Shown: one piece after another, positions 54,368 to 64,000 of the stretch
How positions within the stretch are numbered: position 1 is the stretch's first letter
Layout of the letters: the number at the start of each line of letters is the position of its first letter
Assembly: GCF_004343305.1 (NCBI RefSeq)
Contig: NZ_SMAF01000004.1
Coordinates: 62,001-126,000 of the forward strand
Source: Pseudofulvimonas gallinarii
GTDB taxonomy: Bacteria > Pseudomonadota > Gammaproteobacteria > Xanthomonadales > UBA2363
Length of the DNA: 64,000 nucleotides
Direction: 5' to 3'
Made by a program: the position numbers and the translations under genes
The notes under the pieces: model-generated
What the model saw: the letters and a program-made list of their open reading frames with translations, nothing else
Database searches by the model: none
Told to the model about the DNA's origin: nothing

Positions 54368-54661
54368 TCATTCCGGATCAATGAATTCGAGCGCGGCGCC
54401 GGCGGAACGCGCCGAGGCATCGGCCTGGCGACGGACCAGGCTGGCCAGTTCGTCGTTGTCGTCGAACTCGACCAGCAGCTCGCCAACGCCGCCGTAATCG
54501 TTCTCCGCCAGGCCGGCCGAGCTTGAATCGGCGTCGTCCATGCGCGGCATCAGGTCGGCGACTTCGTCGACGCGCTGCACGCCCTCGATATCCATCAGGC
54601 TTTCGGAAACGCTTTCCAGCGCCTCTTCCGGTCCGGTAACCCGCAGTCGCAGCTGGGCCAT
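54368..54661 (-). CDS. Small acidic protein of unknown function
   Basis: The 97-residue product starts MAQLRLRVTGPEEALESVSE and has a ferredoxin-like alternation (SLMDIEGVQRVDEVADLMPR, VGELLVEFDDNDELASLV) with an acidic linker. It might be a small-molecule or protein-interaction domain; no family recognised. CAGGA is close to the ATG at 54661. It precedes the PPOX gene. Confidence 0.7.
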   Translation of the reverse strand: MAQLRLRVTGPEEALESVSESLMDIEGVQRVDEVADLMPRMDDADSSSAGLAENDYGGVGELLVEFDDNDELASLVRRQADASARSAGAALEFIDPE

Positions 54662-54910
54662 GTCCTGATCCTCGATCCAGTTGTCCCGATGGGACGAATG
54701 GCCTCTTGCAGCATGCGGCGTGCCATACGGGTTCAGCGCGGATTTACGCCGATGAACGCCGGCCGGCGGCCGCAATCCGCCCGAACGGACGGACACGGTC
54801 ATGCAAGATGCACGATCTGGCGAGGCGGAAGGTCGCGAAATCCCTGGCCCCGGAACTGGCAGCCCGCGTGCTTGGGGAGCTGGCGACCTCCATTGCCCGA
54901 TCACTTGACC

Positions 54911-55993
54911 ATGCCCATGCCCCGCCCACGTACCGCAGTGCTGGCCGTTCTCGTCATCGTCCTCGTCCTGCTGGCCTTGCGACTGGCCCTGCCGACCCTG
55001 ATCGAGCGCTCGGTCAACGCCCGGCTCGCGGCGATGGCGAATTACAGCGGCCACGTCGCCGACGTGGACGTGGCCCTGTGGCGCGGCGCCTACGTACTTC
55101 GCGACCTGCGCATCGACAAGCGCGACAGCAACCTGCCCGTCCCCATGCTGGTGGCGCCACGGGTCGATATCGCGCTGGCCTGGCGCCACCTGTTCCGGGG
55201 CTCGATCGTCGCGCTTGTCGAATTCGAACAGCCGGTGCTGCATTTCGTTGACGGTCGCGGCCGTGACGACAGCCTGACCGGCGCCGGCGAGGACTGGCGC
55301 CAGCGCCTGGAGGAGCTGGTACCGATCCGCATTGACGAGGTGCTGGTGCGCGACGGCGAAGTGGTCTTCCACAACTTCGTGTCGGATCCGCCTGTCGACC
55401 TGCGTGCCGCCGCCGTCAACGCCCGCCTCGAAAACCTCACCAACGTACGCGACGAGGCCGGCGGGCGTGTCGCCGACCTGCAGGCCACCGCCCTGCTGTT
55501 CGACAGTGCCGACCTGGAAGCGCAGGCACGCTTCGATCCGATCGGCCGGATGGAAACCTTTTCACTGGCGTTGCGGGTGCTGTCCATCGACTTGACGCGC
55601 ATCAACGACCTCGCCCGCGCCTACGCCAACATCGACTTCGAGTCCGGTAATGGCGAGTTCGTGCTTGAGCTGGAAGCCGAGGACGGCAGCCTTTCCGGTT
55701 ACGCGAAACCGCTGTTCCAGAACCTGAAGATCTTCAGCTGGCGCAGTGACGTCGTCGAGTCTGAAAAAAATCCCTTCCGCATCGCCTGGGAAGCCGTGGT
55801 CCAGGGCGTGACCACCCTGTTCCGCAACCAGCCCGCCGACCAGTTCGGCACCCGCATCGAGATCAGCGGGCGCATCGACAATCCGGAACTGGGCGTGTTC
55901 GGCGCCGTGATCGGCGTGCTCCGCAACGCGTTCGTGCGCGCGCTGGAACCGTACTTCGAGGGCACGCATCTGCCGCTGCGCGACGACGGTTGA
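54911..55993 (+). CDS. DUF748 (AsmA-like) membrane-anchored periplasmic protein
   Basis: The 360-residue protein has an N-terminal transmembrane anchor (TAVLAVLVIVLVLLALRLAL) and a DUF748-like body: VDVALWRGAYVLRDLRIDKR, FEQPVLHFVDGRG, PIRIDEVLVRDGEVVFHNF and GVFGAVIGVLRNAFVRAL. It is related to AsmA/TamB-type lipid-transport or envelope-stress proteins. An ATG at 54917 is also possible. The preceding 249 bases hold no convincing gene. Confidence 0.83.
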   Translation: MPMPRPRTAVLAVLVIVLVLLALRLALPTLIERSVNARLAAMANYSGHVADVDVALWRGAYVLRDLRIDKRDSNLPVPMLVAPRVDIALAWRHLFRGSIVALVEFEQPVLHFVDGRGRDDSLTGAGEDWRQRLEELVPIRIDEVLVRDGEVVFHNFVSDPPVDLRAAAVNARLENLTNVRDEAGGRVADLQATALLFDSADLEAQARFDPIGRMETFSLALRVLSIDLTRINDLARAYANIDFESGNGEFVLELEAEDGSLSGYAKPLFQNLKIFSWRSDVVESEKNPFRIAWEAVVQGVTTLFRNQPADQFGTRIEISGRIDNPELGVFGAVIGVLRNAFVRALEPYFEGTHLPLRDDG

Positions 55994-56063
55994 GCCGCTC
56001 CGCGGTATCTGGCACGGATCCTGCAATTCCCTTTCCGACTTCAACCGGACAAGGAGCCGAAGG

Positions 56064-56927
56064 ATGAGCAGCAAGGAAAAACGACCCAACCCGCCGCAGT
56101 CGCAGGATCAACAGCCCGGCCACGAATCGGAAATGCGTCCGCGTCCGGTGTTCATCCGCGACGACTACCGCGGCAGCGGCAAGCTGGAGGGCCGGGTCGC
56201 GCTGATCAGCGGCGGCGACAGCGGCATCGGTCGTGCCGTGGCCGTGCACTTCGCCCGCGAAGGCGCGGATGTCGCCATCATCCACCTTGAGGAAAACGAG
56301 GACGCGCGCGAAACCCGACGGCTGGTGGAAGCCGAGGGCCGACGCTGCCATGTCATCCGTACCGACCTGTCCAAAGCCGGAAACGGCCGCAAGGCGGTCA
56401 GCGACACCGTGTCCGCCCTTGGCGCCCTGGACATCCTGGTCAACAACGCCGGCGAACAGCACGAATCCGACTCGCCTGCCGAACTGGACCGCGCGCAGAT
56501 CGAGCAGACCTTCGCCACCAACCTGTTCGCCTGCTTCGAGCTGGTCGATGCAGCCCTCCCGCACCTGAAGAAGGGCAGCTCGATCATCAGCACCGGTTCG
56601 ATCACCGGCGCCCGCGGCCACGAAACCCTGCTGGACTACGCGGCCACCAAGGGCGCCATCCACGCCATGACCTTCTCGTTCGCGCAGAGCCTCGCCAAGC
56701 GCGGCATCCGCGTCAACGCGGTGGCGCCTGGCCCGATCTGGACGCCGCTGATCCCGGCCAGCTTCGATGCCGACAAGGTCGCCAAGTTCGGCGCCGATAC
56801 GCCGATGGGCCGGCCCGGCCAGCCGGCGGAAGTGGCTCCGGCCTATGTCCTGCTCGCCAGCGAGGACGGCGCCTACATCACCGGGCAGGTCATCCACATC
56901 AACGGCGGCGGCTACATGGGCGACTGA
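56064..56927 (+). CDS. Short-chain dehydrogenase/reductase (YghA-type)
   Basis: The 287-residue classical SDR has a polar N-terminal extension (MSSKEKRPNPPQSQDQQPGH) typical of the YghA/YdaD/glucose-dehydrogenase-like stress branch. It has the NAD(P) motif SGGDSGIG, NNAG, the catalytic serine in STGSITG, YAATKG (Tyr-x-x-x-Lys) and the closing ITGQVIHINGGGYMGD. The substrate is unknown. AAGG lies directly before the ATG. ChaB follows 34 bases later. Confidence 0.92.
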   Translation: MSSKEKRPNPPQSQDQQPGHESEMRPRPVFIRDDYRGSGKLEGRVALISGGDSGIGRAVAVHFAREGADVAIIHLEENEDARETRRLVEAEGRRCHVIRTDLSKAGNGRKAVSDTVSALGALDILVNNAGEQHESDSPAELDRAQIEQTFATNLFACFELVDAALPHLKKGSSIISTGSITGARGHETLLDYAATKGAIHAMTFSFAQSLAKRGIRVNAVAPGPIWTPLIPASFDADKVAKFGADTPMGRPGQPAEVAPAYVLLASEDGAYITGQVIHINGGGYMGD

Positions 56928-56961
56928 ACGCCCCGCCCACTGCAGCAACGAGGACCGCACC

Positions 56962-57189
56962 ATGCCTTACGACAAGCGCAGCGACCTGCCCGACAGCGTT
57001 CGCGACAACCTGCCGGCACATGCCCAGGACATCTACAAGGAAGCCTTCAACAGTGCCTGGGACCAGTACCGCGACCCGGACGAACGCCGGGACGACGCCT
57101 CCCGCGAGGAAGTCGCCCACCGCGTGGCCTGGGCAGCGGTGAAGCGCGACTACCACAAGGACAAGGACGGCCACTGGCGGCGTTCCTGA
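56962..57189 (+). CDS. chaB: ChaB family protein
   Basis: The 75-residue product starts MPYDKRSDLPDSVRDNLPAH and continues AQDIYKEAFNSAWDQY, with EEVAHRVAWAAVKRDYHKD, the full ChaB domain. ChaB was named as a cation-transport regulator next to ChaA in E. coli; no chaA is nearby. AGGA precedes the ATG. Likely co-transcribed with the SDR. Confidence 0.92.
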   Translation: MPYDKRSDLPDSVRDNLPAHAQDIYKEAFNSAWDQYRDPDERRDDASREEVAHRVAWAAVKRDYHKDKDGHWRRS

Positions 57190-57241
57190 ACCCGCCGGCG
57201 CCCGACTGGCGCCAGGCCCGGCCCGCACGACGGGCCGAAAG

Positions 57242-57271
57242 TTGCCGCTGAGCGCCGGCAGCGACTAGAAT
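57242..57271 (+). promoter_or_regulatory. Candidate sigma70 promoter of rpsB
   Basis: TTGCCG (57242-57247), an 18-bp spacer and TAGAAT (57266-57271) precede a roughly 185-nt leader to the rpsB ATG. The leader (57280-57461) has GC-rich dyads (for example GGGGTGCCCC near 57344) and, by analogy with E. coli, may hold an S2 autoregulation site. Confidence 0.55.
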
Positions 57272-57461
57272 GCGCGACCCGCCGGACCTGCCGGCGGCAG
57301 GCGGACAGTCCGCCGAATTCGCACACGCATCGTCACCCTGGTGGGGTGCCCCGGCCGAAAAACGGGGTCGCCAGCGGCGGATGCGTGGAGGATGAACCCC
57401 GGAGCACGACCTGCCTGGCCAGGCGCCAGCGGCGTGTTCCCTGTTGCAAGGAACATTGAAA

Positions 57462-58367
57462 ATGCCTCAGGTCACGATGCGCCAGATGCTCGAAGCTGGC
57501 GTCCACTTCGGCCACCAGACCCGTTACTGGGACCCGCGCATGTCGCCGTACATCTTCGGCGCCCGCGGCAAGATCCACATCATCAACCTCGAAAAGACCC
57601 TGCCGCTGTTCAGCGATGCGATGAACTTCATCAGCAAGCTGACCTCGCGCCGTGGCACCGTGCTGTTCGTCGGCACGAAGCGTTCGGCCCGTGAAGCGAT
57701 GAAGGAAGAAGCAACACGTTGCGGCATGCCTTACGTGGCTTCGCGCTGGCTGGGCGGCATGCTGACCAACTTCCGTACCGTCAAGCAGTCGGTCGCGCGC
57801 CTCAAGGAACTCGAGGCGATGGAAGCCGACGGCAGCATCAACAAGTTCGTCAAGCACGAGATCCTGCAGCTGCGTCGCGAGCGCGAGAAGCTGGAAGCCT
57901 CGCTGGGCGGCATCAAGAACATGGGCGCGCTGCCGGACTGCCTGTTCGTGATCGACATCGGCCAGGAAAACATCGCCGTCGCCGAAGCCAAGAAGCTGGG
58001 CATCCCGGTGGTGGCCGTGGTTGACACCAACTACGACCCGAACCTGGTCGACTACGCGATTCCGGGCAACGACGACGCCATCCGCGCCGTGCAGCTGTAC
58101 GCCCGCGCCGCCGCCGACGCCGTACTGGAAGGCAAGGCCACCGCGCCGACGTTCGCCGCCGACACCGAGTCCGAGTTCGTCGAGCTCGACGCCCAGGGCA
58201 AGCCGGTCGACAACCGTCGCCGCGCGCCGGGCAACAAGCCGGCCGGCAAGCCGGGCGCCAAGGCGCCGGCCAAGGCCGCTGCCAAGCGTCCTGCCGCCAA
58301 GCCGGCCGCCAAGGAAGAAGCGCCGGCCGCCGAGGCGCCGGCGGCTGAAGCTCCGGCTGCCGAGTAA
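57462..58367 (+). CDS. rpsB: 30S ribosomal protein S2 with a long basic/acidic tail
   Basis: The 301-residue product has the S2 core ([89 protein letters not shown]). Residues 250-301 form an Ala/Lys/Pro/Glu tail resembling histone H1, absent from E. coli S2 (241 residues). The tail changes from basic to acidic ([17 protein letters not shown]). The ATG at 57462 follows AAGGA; an upstream in-frame CTG/TTG start would add six residues only. A hairpin separates it from tsf. Confidence 0.97.
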   Translation: MPQVTMRQMLEAGVHFGHQTRYWDPRMSPYIFGARGKIHIINLEKTLPLFSDAMNFISKLTSRRGTVLFVGTKRSAREAMKEEATRCGMPYVASRWLGGMLTNFRTVKQSVARLKELEAMEADGSINKFVKHEILQLRREREKLEASLGGIKNMGALPDCLFVIDIGQENIAVAEAKKLGIPVVAVVDTNYDPNLVDYAIPGNDDAIRAVQLYARAAADAVLEGKATAPTFAADTESEFVELDAQGKPVDNRRRAPGNKPAGKPGAKAPAKAAAKRPAAKPAAKEEAPAAEAPAAEAPAAE

Positions 58368-58380
58368 CAGGCGCAGCCCC

Positions 58381-58406
58381 GCGCCGGCCCTTTCCCGGGC
58401 CGGCGC
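58381..58406 (+). terminator. Hairpin (attenuator) between rpsB and tsf
   Basis: GCGCCGGCCC and GGGCCGGCGC form a 10-bp stem around TTTCCC. The following ACTTCCCCCC has no U-tract, so it probably attenuates or stabilises rather than fully ends transcription. Confidence 0.55.
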
Positions 58407-58481
58407 ACTTCCCCCCGTTTGACGCGCCGGCCGGACAGGCTGGCGCGACACTCCCAGATCACCCAGATTCCGAGGACTCCC

Positions 58482-59360
58482 ATGACGATCACTGCCAACC
58501 AGGTGAAGGAGCTGCGCGAGCGGACCGGCGCCGGCATGATGGAATGCAAGAAGGCGCTGACCGAGAACAGCGGCGATATGGACGCGGCCATCGAGTGGCT
58601 GCGCAAGCAGGGCCTGGCCAAGGCCGACAAGAAGGCCGACCGCGTCACCGCCGAAGGCCGCATCGCGCTGGCCCAGGAAGGTGGCAAGGCCGTGCTGGTG
58701 GAAATCAATTCCGAAACCGACTTCGTGGCCAAGGACGAGAACTTCGTCGGCTTCTGCGAAACCGCAGCCAAGGCGGCGCTGGCCGCTGGCGCGACTGACG
58801 TCGAATCGCTGAAGGCGGCCAAGCTGGCCAGCGGCGAAACCGTCGAGGAAGCGCGCTCCGCGCTGATCCAGAAGGTCGGCGAGAACGTGCAGATCCGTCG
58901 CATGGCATCTATCGACAGCGCCAACACCGTCGCCGCCTACGTGCACGGCGGCCGTATCGGCGTGCTGGTCGAGGTCAAGGGCGGCGACGCCGACCTCGCC
59001 CGCGGCCTGGCCATGCACATTGCGGCAATGAACCCGCCGTACGTGCGCGCCAGCGACGTGCCGGCCGACTTCGTGGCCAAGGAAAAGGAGATCGAGCTGG
59101 CCAAGATGTCGGACAAGGACAAGGCCAAGCCGGCCGACATCCTGGACAAGATCATCAGCGGCAAGATCGCCAAGATCGTCAACGAAGTCACGCTGTACGG
59201 CCAGCCGTACGTGCTCGACACCAACCAGACCGTCGAAGCGGCCGTCAAGGCTGCCGGCGCCGACGTCGTCGGCTTCACCCGCCTGGTCGTGGGCGAAGGC
59301 ATCGAGAAGGTCGTCGAGAACTACGCTGCCGAAGTGATGAAGCAGGCCGGCCTGGCCTGA
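58482..59360 (+). CDS. tsf: Translation elongation factor Ts
   Basis: The 292-residue guanine-exchange factor for EF-Tu begins [20 protein letters not shown] (UBA-like domain). It has the core [15 protein letters not shown] that contacts EF-Tu, [11 protein letters not shown] and a C-terminal [17 protein letters not shown]. Length is close to E. coli Tsf (283). GAGGA precedes the ATG. It follows rpsB as in nearly all bacteria. Confidence 0.97.
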   Translation: MTITANQVKELRERTGAGMMECKKALTENSGDMDAAIEWLRKQGLAKADKKADRVTAEGRIALAQEGGKAVLVEINSETDFVAKDENFVGFCETAAKAALAAGATDVESLKAAKLASGETVEEARSALIQKVGENVQIRRMASIDSANTVAAYVHGGRIGVLVEVKGGDADLARGLAMHIAAMNPPYVRASDVPADFVAKEKEIELAKMSDKDKAKPADILDKIISGKIAKIVNEVTLYGQPYVLDTNQTVEAAVKAAGADVVGFTRLVVGEGIEKVVENYAAEVMKQAGLA

Positions 59361-59382
59361 TCTTCGCGACATCGCTGCAGCG

Positions 59383-59409
59383 AAAAGGCCGCCTCCGGGC
59401 GGCCTTTTT
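59383..59409. terminator. Rho-independent terminator between convergent tsf and the Nudix gene
   Basis: AAAAGGCCGCC, loop TCCG, GGCGGCCTTTTT is an 11-bp stem with A and T tracts; it can serve both directions. Confidence 0.9.
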
Positions 59410-59419
59410 CATGGCAGGA

Positions 59420-59842
59420 TCAGGCGCCGGCGAGCAGTCGCGGCAGAATCTTTTCAGCGCTCAGGGGCGCCACCTTCACCGCGTGCGGAGCGCGAGGATC
59501 CACCCAGGCCAGCTCCTCGATCTCGGCGCATGCCTGCGGCTCACCGTCGATCTCGACGCGGAACACCTCGGCCTGGACGCTTCGCCCCGGCTCGTTGACG
59601 GCGACGTGTTCGAATTCGCCCAATCTCTTCGCGCTGCCGACGCGCAGGGTCACGCCCAGTTCCTCGTCCAGTTCGCGCGCCAGCGTCACCAGCGAAGCCT
59701 CGTCGGGTTCGCGCTTGCCGCCGGGCTGGATGAAGAACGTCGAGCCGCGTTTGCGCACCAGCAGCACGCGTCCCTGGCCGTCGACGATCACCGCGGCGAC
59801 CGTGCGCACCCGTGCGTCCTGCCTGTTTGATCCGCTTTGCAT
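59420..59842 (-). CDS. Nudix hydrolase
   Basis: The 140-residue protein has a complete Nudix box Gx5Ex7REUxEExGU: Gly42, Glu48, Arg56-Glu57, Glu60-Glu61 and Gly63 ([20 protein letters not shown]). It should cleave a nucleoside diphosphate linked to another moiety; the substrate is unknown. It interrupts the tsf-pyrH order on the opposite strand and ends next to the tsf terminator. Confidence 0.93.
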   Translation of the reverse strand: MQSGSNRQDARVRTVAAVIVDGQGRVLLVRKRGSTFFIQPGGKREPDEASLVTLARELDEELGVTLRVGSAKRLGEFEHVAVNEPGRSVQAEVFRVEIDGEPQACAEIEELAWVDPRAPHAVKVAPLSAEKILPRLLAGA

Positions 59843-59958
59843 TCGCGGATTCTCTCAAACGCCGCCGCATTCCTTCCATCAATCCGCCGCGGCGCTCCCC
59901 TATCCGCCGCCGCTCCGTTACAATGCGGCGGTTTTGTTTCCCCTGCCGGAGTATCGGG

Positions 59959-60687
59959 ATGAGCCTGAAGTATTCGCGTGTCCTGCTGAAACTCTCCGGT
60001 GAAGCGCTGATGGGCGAAGCCGATTACGGCATCGACCCGCAGACGCTGGCCCGCATCGCCGGCGAGATCCACGACGTCGTCAACCTCGGCTGCCAGGTCG
60101 GCGTGGTCGTCGGCGGCGGCAACATCTTCCGCGGTGCCGGCCTTGCCGCCAAGGGCATGGATCGTGTCACCGGCGACAACATGGGCATGCTGGCGACGGT
60201 GATCAACGCGCTGGCGATGCAGGATGCGCTGGAACGCCGCGGCGCCGTCGCCCGCGTGATGAGCGCGATCAAGATCAACGAGGTCTGCGAGGACTTCATC
60301 CGCCGCCGCGCCATCCGCCACCTCGAGAAGCGCCGCGTCGTGATCTTCGCCGCCGGCACCGGCAATCCCTTCTTCACCACCGATTCGGCCGCCGCCCTGC
60401 GCGCTGCCGAGATCGGCGCCACGCTGCTGCTCAAGGCGACCAAGGTCGATGGCATCTACAACGTCGATCCGGCCCGGGACAGCAGCGCCGTGCGCTATGA
60501 CAGCCTCAGCTACCAGCAGGTGATCGAGCTGGACCTGAAGGTCATGGATACGGCCGCCTTCGCCCTCTGCCGCGACCACCGCATCCCGATCCGCGTCTAC
60601 GACCTCGAGCGCGAAGGCGCCCTGCGCCAGATCCTCGAAGGCCAGTCCATCGGCACGCTGGTGCAAGAGGCGCCACGCGCCGCCTGA
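59959..60687 (+). CDS. pyrH: Uridylate kinase
   Basis: The 242-residue amino-acid-kinase-fold enzyme starts [20 protein letters not shown] and has [51 protein letters not shown] and [16 protein letters not shown], characteristic of bacterial UMP kinase. It converts UMP to UDP. GGAG lies eight bases before the ATG. TACAAT at 59919-59924 could be a -10 box. Confidence 0.97.
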   Translation: MSLKYSRVLLKLSGEALMGEADYGIDPQTLARIAGEIHDVVNLGCQVGVVVGGGNIFRGAGLAAKGMDRVTGDNMGMLATVINALAMQDALERRGAVARVMSAIKINEVCEDFIRRRAIRHLEKRRVVIFAAGTGNPFFTTDSAAALRAAEIGATLLLKATKVDGIYNVDPARDSSAVRYDSLSYQQVIELDLKVMDTAAFALCRDHRIPIRVYDLEREGALRQILEGQSIGTLVQEAPRAA

Positions 60688-60892
60688 CCGGCGCCACCGC
60701 CCGGACAGCGCCGCGAAGGCCCACGTCCCAGGCTCCGGAAAGCTGCCCGCTCCGCCTTGCCGCGGGTCGGCAATGCCCGCGTCATGCCCCCTTGAGCTGC
60801 GCCGGACGGCCGGAGCGCTAACGCAAACTCAACACAGGCCCCGCGGCCATCCCGTTATACTTCGCGGTCACCTGTCGATCCCGAGGCCGGAC

Positions 60893-61450
60893 ATGATCAA
60901 CGATATCAAGAGCGATGCGGACAGCCGCATGAAGAAGAGCGTGGAATCGCTGCGCCAGGACCTGACCCGCCTGCGTACCGGGCGCGCTTCCACGGCCCTG
61001 GTCGAGCATCTGAAGGTGAACTACTACGGTTCCGACATGCCGCTGACCCAGGTCGCGAGTGTCGCCGTCAGCGATGCCCGTTCGCTCACCATCACGCCGT
61101 GGGAAAAGACCATGGTCGGCCCGATCGAAAAGGCCATCCTCGCCTCGGACCTGGGCCTGACGCCGAACACCGCCGGCACCACGATCCGCATCAACCTGCC
61201 GCCGCTGACCGAGGAACGCCGCAAGGAGCTGTCGCGCCACGTCAGCCAGGAAGGCGAAGCGGCCAAGGTCGCGATCCGCAACATCCGGCGTGACGCCCTG
61301 CACCAGGTCAAGGAACTGCTGAAGGAAAAGATGATCTCGGAAGACGACGAGCGTCGCGCCGAGGACGACGTCCAGAAGCTGACCGACACCTGGGTCAAGG
61401 AGGTCGACAGCGTGGTCAAGGCCAAGGAAGAGGAGCTGATGGCGATCTGA
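60893..61450 (+). CDS. frr: Ribosome recycling factor
   Basis: The 185-residue protein, the same length as E. coli RRF, starts [20 protein letters not shown] and contains [35 protein letters not shown] and [16 protein letters not shown]. With EF-G it splits post-termination ribosomes. TATACT at 60856-60861 may be a -10 box, so it may be expressed separately from pyrH, 205 bases away. Confidence 0.97.
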   Translation: MINDIKSDADSRMKKSVESLRQDLTRLRTGRASTALVEHLKVNYYGSDMPLTQVASVAVSDARSLTITPWEKTMVGPIEKAILASDLGLTPNTAGTTIRINLPPLTEERRKELSRHVSQEGEAAKVAIRNIRRDALHQVKELLKEKMISEDDERRAEDDVQKLTDTWVKEVDSVVKAKEEELMAI

Positions 61451-61470
61451 GCGCAACCGCGCTGCGCGCC

Positions 61471-62259
61471 ATGCATACCCACCTGGACATCGCGGCCGGC
61501 AACGGGACCGCGGACGCCGGCAACGCGCCCGCCGCCCTTCCGTCGCGGCTGCCGCGGCATGTCGCGATCATCATGGACGGCAACGGCCGCTGGGCCCAGC
61601 GACGCGGCAAGCCGCGCAGCTTCGGCCATCGCGCCGGCCAGAAGGCGGTACGCGCGACGGTCGAGTTCTGCCTGCGCGAGGGAATTCCGGCGCTGACGCT
61701 GTTCGCGTTTTCCAGCGAGAACTGGCGCCGGCCCGCCGACGAGATCGGCGTGCTCATGGAACTGTTCCTGCGTGCCCTCGACCGTGAGGTCAAGACGCTG
61801 CACAAGAACAACGTGCGCCTGCGCTTCATCGGTGACCTCGACGCCTTCCAGCCGCGACTGCGCGACCGCATGCGCCAGGGCGAGGCGCTCACCGCCGGCA
61901 ACACCGCACTGGCCCTGAACATCGCCGTCGGTTATGGCGGCCGCTGGGACATCGCCCAGGCCGCGCGCGCGCTCGCCGAAGAGGTGAAGGCCGGCCGCCT
62001 GGAGCCGTCGCAGGTCGACGAAGCCGCCGTGCACGCACGCACCGCGCTGTCGGACCTGCCGGCGCCCGACCTGTTCATCCGCACCGGCGGCGAACAGCGG
62101 ATCAGCAATTTCCTGCTGTGGCAGTGCGCCTACAGCGAACTGTATTTCACCGATGTGTTGTGGCCGGATGTCGACGCCGCCCTCCTGCGCGAGGCCTGTG
62201 ACGATTACGCACGACGCGAACGCCGTTTCGGCTTGACCAGCGCCCAGGTGGCCTCATGA
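61471..62259 (+). CDS. uppS: Undecaprenyl diphosphate synthase
   Basis: The 262-residue cis-prenyltransferase has the catalytic Asp36 in HVAIIMDGNGRWA, FAFSSENWRRP, RFIGDLDAF, ALNIAVGYGGRWDI and the pyrophosphate-binding RTGGEQRISNFLLWQ with AYSELYF. It makes the C55 lipid carrier for peptidoglycan. It starts 20 bases after frr, and its stop overlaps cdsA (ATGA). Confidence 0.97.
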   Translation: MHTHLDIAAGNGTADAGNAPAALPSRLPRHVAIIMDGNGRWAQRRGKPRSFGHRAGQKAVRATVEFCLREGIPALTLFAFSSENWRRPADEIGVLMELFLRALDREVKTLHKNNVRLRFIGDLDAFQPRLRDRMRQGEALTAGNTALALNIAVGYGGRWDIAQAARALAEEVKAGRLEPSQVDEAAVHARTALSDLPAPDLFIRTGGEQRISNFLLWQCAYSELYFTDVLWPDVDAALLREACDDYARRERRFGLTSAQVAS

Positions 62260-63080
62260 GTTCCGGATTGCGTACCCGACTGCTGACCTCGCTGGTGCTC
62301 GCGCCCTCGGTCGTCCTGGCGATCCTCTACCTGCCCCGATGGGGTTTCGCGATCCTGGTCAGCGTGATGATGCTGGCCGCGTTCTGGGAGTGGAGCCGCC
62401 TGTCCGGCGTGCCCGGCCGGCCATTGCGCGCGGTGTTGACCATCCTGCTTGGCCTGGCCTTCGTTGGGCTGGCAATGCAGCCGCATGAACGGCTGCTCTG
62501 GCCCGCCGCCGTCGCGGTCGCCTTCTGGGCGCTGGCGCTGTTCTGGCTGTTCGCACCGCAGTTCGCCGCCAGCGATACGCCGACCCACCGGATCCTGAAG
62601 ACACTGGCCGGCATCATCCTGCTCTGCGGCGCCTGGGCCGGGGCCGTCCATATCCGCGACGGCCTGCCCGGCGGACCGACCTGGCTGATCGTCTGCCTGG
62701 CCGTCATCTATGGCGGCGATTCCTTCGCCTATTTCGTCGGCAGCCGCGTCGGCGGTCGCAAGCTGGCGCCACGGATCAGCCCGGGCAAGACCTGGGCCGG
62801 ACTGTCCGGCGCCGTGGCCGGGGTGGCGCCGCTGGCGCTTGCCCTGGGCTGGCTGAAGGGCCTTGAAGGGCGCACGCTGGCGCTGTGGATGCTGCTGGCC
62901 ATGGCCTGCCTGCTGCTGTCGGTGCTGGGCGACCTGGTCGAAAGCATCATGAAGCGGCACCGCCAGGTGAAGGATTCCGGCCGCCTCTTCCCCGGCCATG
63001 GCGGCGTGCTGGACCGGGGCGACAGCCTCTTTGCCGCGCTTCCCGCCTTCGCCCTCGGACTGGCCTGGCTGCTGTCGTGA
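62256..63080 (+). CDS. cdsA: Phosphatidate cytidylyltransferase
   Basis: The 274-residue, multi-helix membrane enzyme makes CDP-diacylglycerol. It has [35 protein letters not shown] and the C-terminal signature [20 protein letters not shown] followed by [14 protein letters not shown], with the Mg2+-binding aspartates. It overlaps uppS upstream and the dxr GTG downstream (GTGA). Confidence 0.96.
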   Translation: MSSGLRTRLLTSLVLAPSVVLAILYLPRWGFAILVSVMMLAAFWEWSRLSGVPGRPLRAVLTILLGLAFVGLAMQPHERLLWPAAVAVAFWALALFWLFAPQFAASDTPTHRILKTLAGIILLCGAWAGAVHIRDGLPGGPTWLIVCLAVIYGGDSFAYFVGSRVGGRKLAPRISPGKTWAGLSGAVAGVAPLALALGWLKGLEGRTLALWMLLAMACLLLSVLGDLVESIMKRHRQVKDSGRLFPGHGGVLDRGDSLFAALPAFALGLAWLLS

Positions 63081-64000
63081 AACGCATCGCGCTGCTCGGC
63101 GCCACCGGTTCCATCGGTACATCGGCCCTGGATGTCATCGCCCGGCACCCCGGGCGTTTCGCCGTGCAGGCGCTCACGGCGGGCACGCAGGTCGATGCGC
63201 TGGTTGAACTGTGCCGGCGCTTCCGTCCGCGCTACGCCGTGATCGCGGACGCCGCGCGCGCCGTCGACCTGGCCGCCGGCCTGGCCCGGCACGGCCTCGA
63301 CACCGAGGCGCTCGCCGGTCCCGGGGCGCTGGATTTCGTCGCCGCCGACACCGGTGCGGATACGGTCATCGCGGCCATCGTCGGTGCCGCCGGCCTGTCC
63401 TCGACACTGGCCGCGGCCGAAGCCGGCAAGACCCTGCTGCTGGCCAACAAGGAAGCCGTCGTCATGGCCGGGCCGCTGCTGTTCGCGGCACTGGCCCGAG
63501 GTGGCGGCCGCCTGCTGCCGGTGGACAGCGAGCACAATGCGATCTTCCAGTGCCTGCCCAACGGCTATGACCGCGATCCTGGCGCCGCCGGCGTGCAGCG
63601 GCTGGTGCTCACTGCTTCCGGCGGTCCGTTCCGCGACTGGTCGGCCGGGCAGCTGGCGCAGGCGACACCGGAGCAGGCCTGCGCCCATCCGAACTGGCGC
63701 ATGGGCCGGAAGATCTCGGTCGATTCGGCCACCCTGATGAACAAGGGCCTGGAGGTGATCGAGGCGCACTGGCTGTTCGGCATGCCGGCGGAAAGGATCG
63801 ACGTGCTGGTGCATCCGCAGAGCCTGGTCCATTCGCTGGTCGAATACGTGGACGGCTCGCTGCTGGCCCAGCTGGGCAGCCCGGACATGCGCACCGTGCT
63901 GGCGCACGCCCTGGCCTGGCCCGAACGCATCGACGCCGGGGTCGAGCGCCTGGACCTGCTGAAGGCCGGACGCCTGGACTTCCAGGCCCCCGATCGCGCC
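63077..64000 (+). CDS. dxr: 1-deoxy-D-xylulose 5-phosphate reductoisomerase (cut by the right edge)
   Basis: The first 308 codons are present from the GTG at 63077. The NADPH motif GATGSIG (8-14), [36 protein letters not shown] and [20 protein letters not shown] mark Dxr, the committed MEP-pathway enzyme. The metal-binding Asp and Glu of VDSEH are intact. About 80-90 residues are missing beyond the window. Confidence 0.96.
   Translation, partial: MKRIALLGATGSIGTSALDVIARHPGRFAVQALTAGTQVDALVELCRRFRPRYAVIADAARAVDLAAGLARHGLDTEALAGPGALDFVAADTGADTVIAAIVGAAGLSSTLAAAEAGKTLLLANKEAVVMAGPLLFAALARGGGRLLPVDSEHNAIFQCLPNGYDRDPGAAGVQRLVLTASGGPFRDWSAGQLAQATPEQACAHPNWRMGRKISVDSATLMNKGLEVIEAHWLFGMPAERIDVLVHPQSLVHSLVEYVDGSLLAQLGSPDMRTVLAHALAWPERIDAGVERLDLLKAGRLDFQAPDRA

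Noticed and set aside
54689-54910. Upstream extension of the DUF748 frame
   Set aside because: The transmembrane anchor begins right after the ATG at 54911 and the extension shows no conserved content.

Overview
The window is high-GC, gene-dense chromosome from a gammaproteobacterium, most likely of the order Lysobacterales (Xanthomonadales). The evidence is the run clpX-lon-hupB-tRNA-Val-tRNA-Asp-ppiD, the gloB/methyltransferase/rnhA/dnaQ cluster, a stand-alone PilZ close to a FimX-like degenerate GGDEF-EAL protein, a CRP/Clp-type box, and the rpsB-tsf-pyrH-frr-uppS-cdsA-dxr block. The genus cannot be fixed from sequence alone. Both edges cut MEP isoprenoid genes: ispG on the left and dxr on the right.

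Layout. 1-12 kb: ispG start, a secreted S9 peptidase, xseA, a FimX-like c-di-GMP protein, a FadB-type two-domain beta-oxidation enzyme, a gene interrupted by an in-frame stop, pilZ, an App1-type phosphatase, tRNA-Ser(CGA) and a PP2C phosphatase. 12-20 kb: dnaQ, rnhA and a methyltransferase (minus strand), facing gloB, mltD and fabI (plus strand), then ppiD. 20-27 kb: tRNA-Asp, tRNA-Val, hupB, lon, clpX and an active-looking EAL phosphodiesterase, all on the minus strand. clpP and tig, which usually precede clpX, are absent here. 27-36 kb: pbpC, glnS, a membrane protein, sufT plus an S4 protein, an Mth938-like protein and yhbY. Then comes a yybP-ykoY-type (Mn) riboswitch heading an overlapping gene run: a GDT1 cation exporter, a Cys-rich lipoprotein, a deaminase and rlmM.

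36-46.5 kb concerns the cell surface: a large secreted ExeM-like nuclease with a tandem lamin-tail duplication, a TVP38/DedA-type membrane protein, and tamA-tamB. 46.6-57.2 kb is an accessory stretch rich in stress-type genes: otsA, tiny hydrophilic proteins, DUF421, a ferritin-like protein, a 5'-truncated ligD fused at a scar to a ctaG 3' remnant, a CBS protein, a PPOX-type protein, DUF748, a YghA-type SDR and ChaB. From 57.4 kb to the end is the conserved translation and envelope block rpsB-tsf, a Nudix gene on the opposite strand, pyrH, frr, uppS, cdsA and dxr.

The most unusual points are the ligD/ctaG deletion scar, the Mn riboswitch that may control a four-gene unit, the FimX-like protein with a Clp-type site over its promoter region, and a conserved-looking gene split by a single TAA. 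Domain and motif calls come from reading translations. No database search was run.
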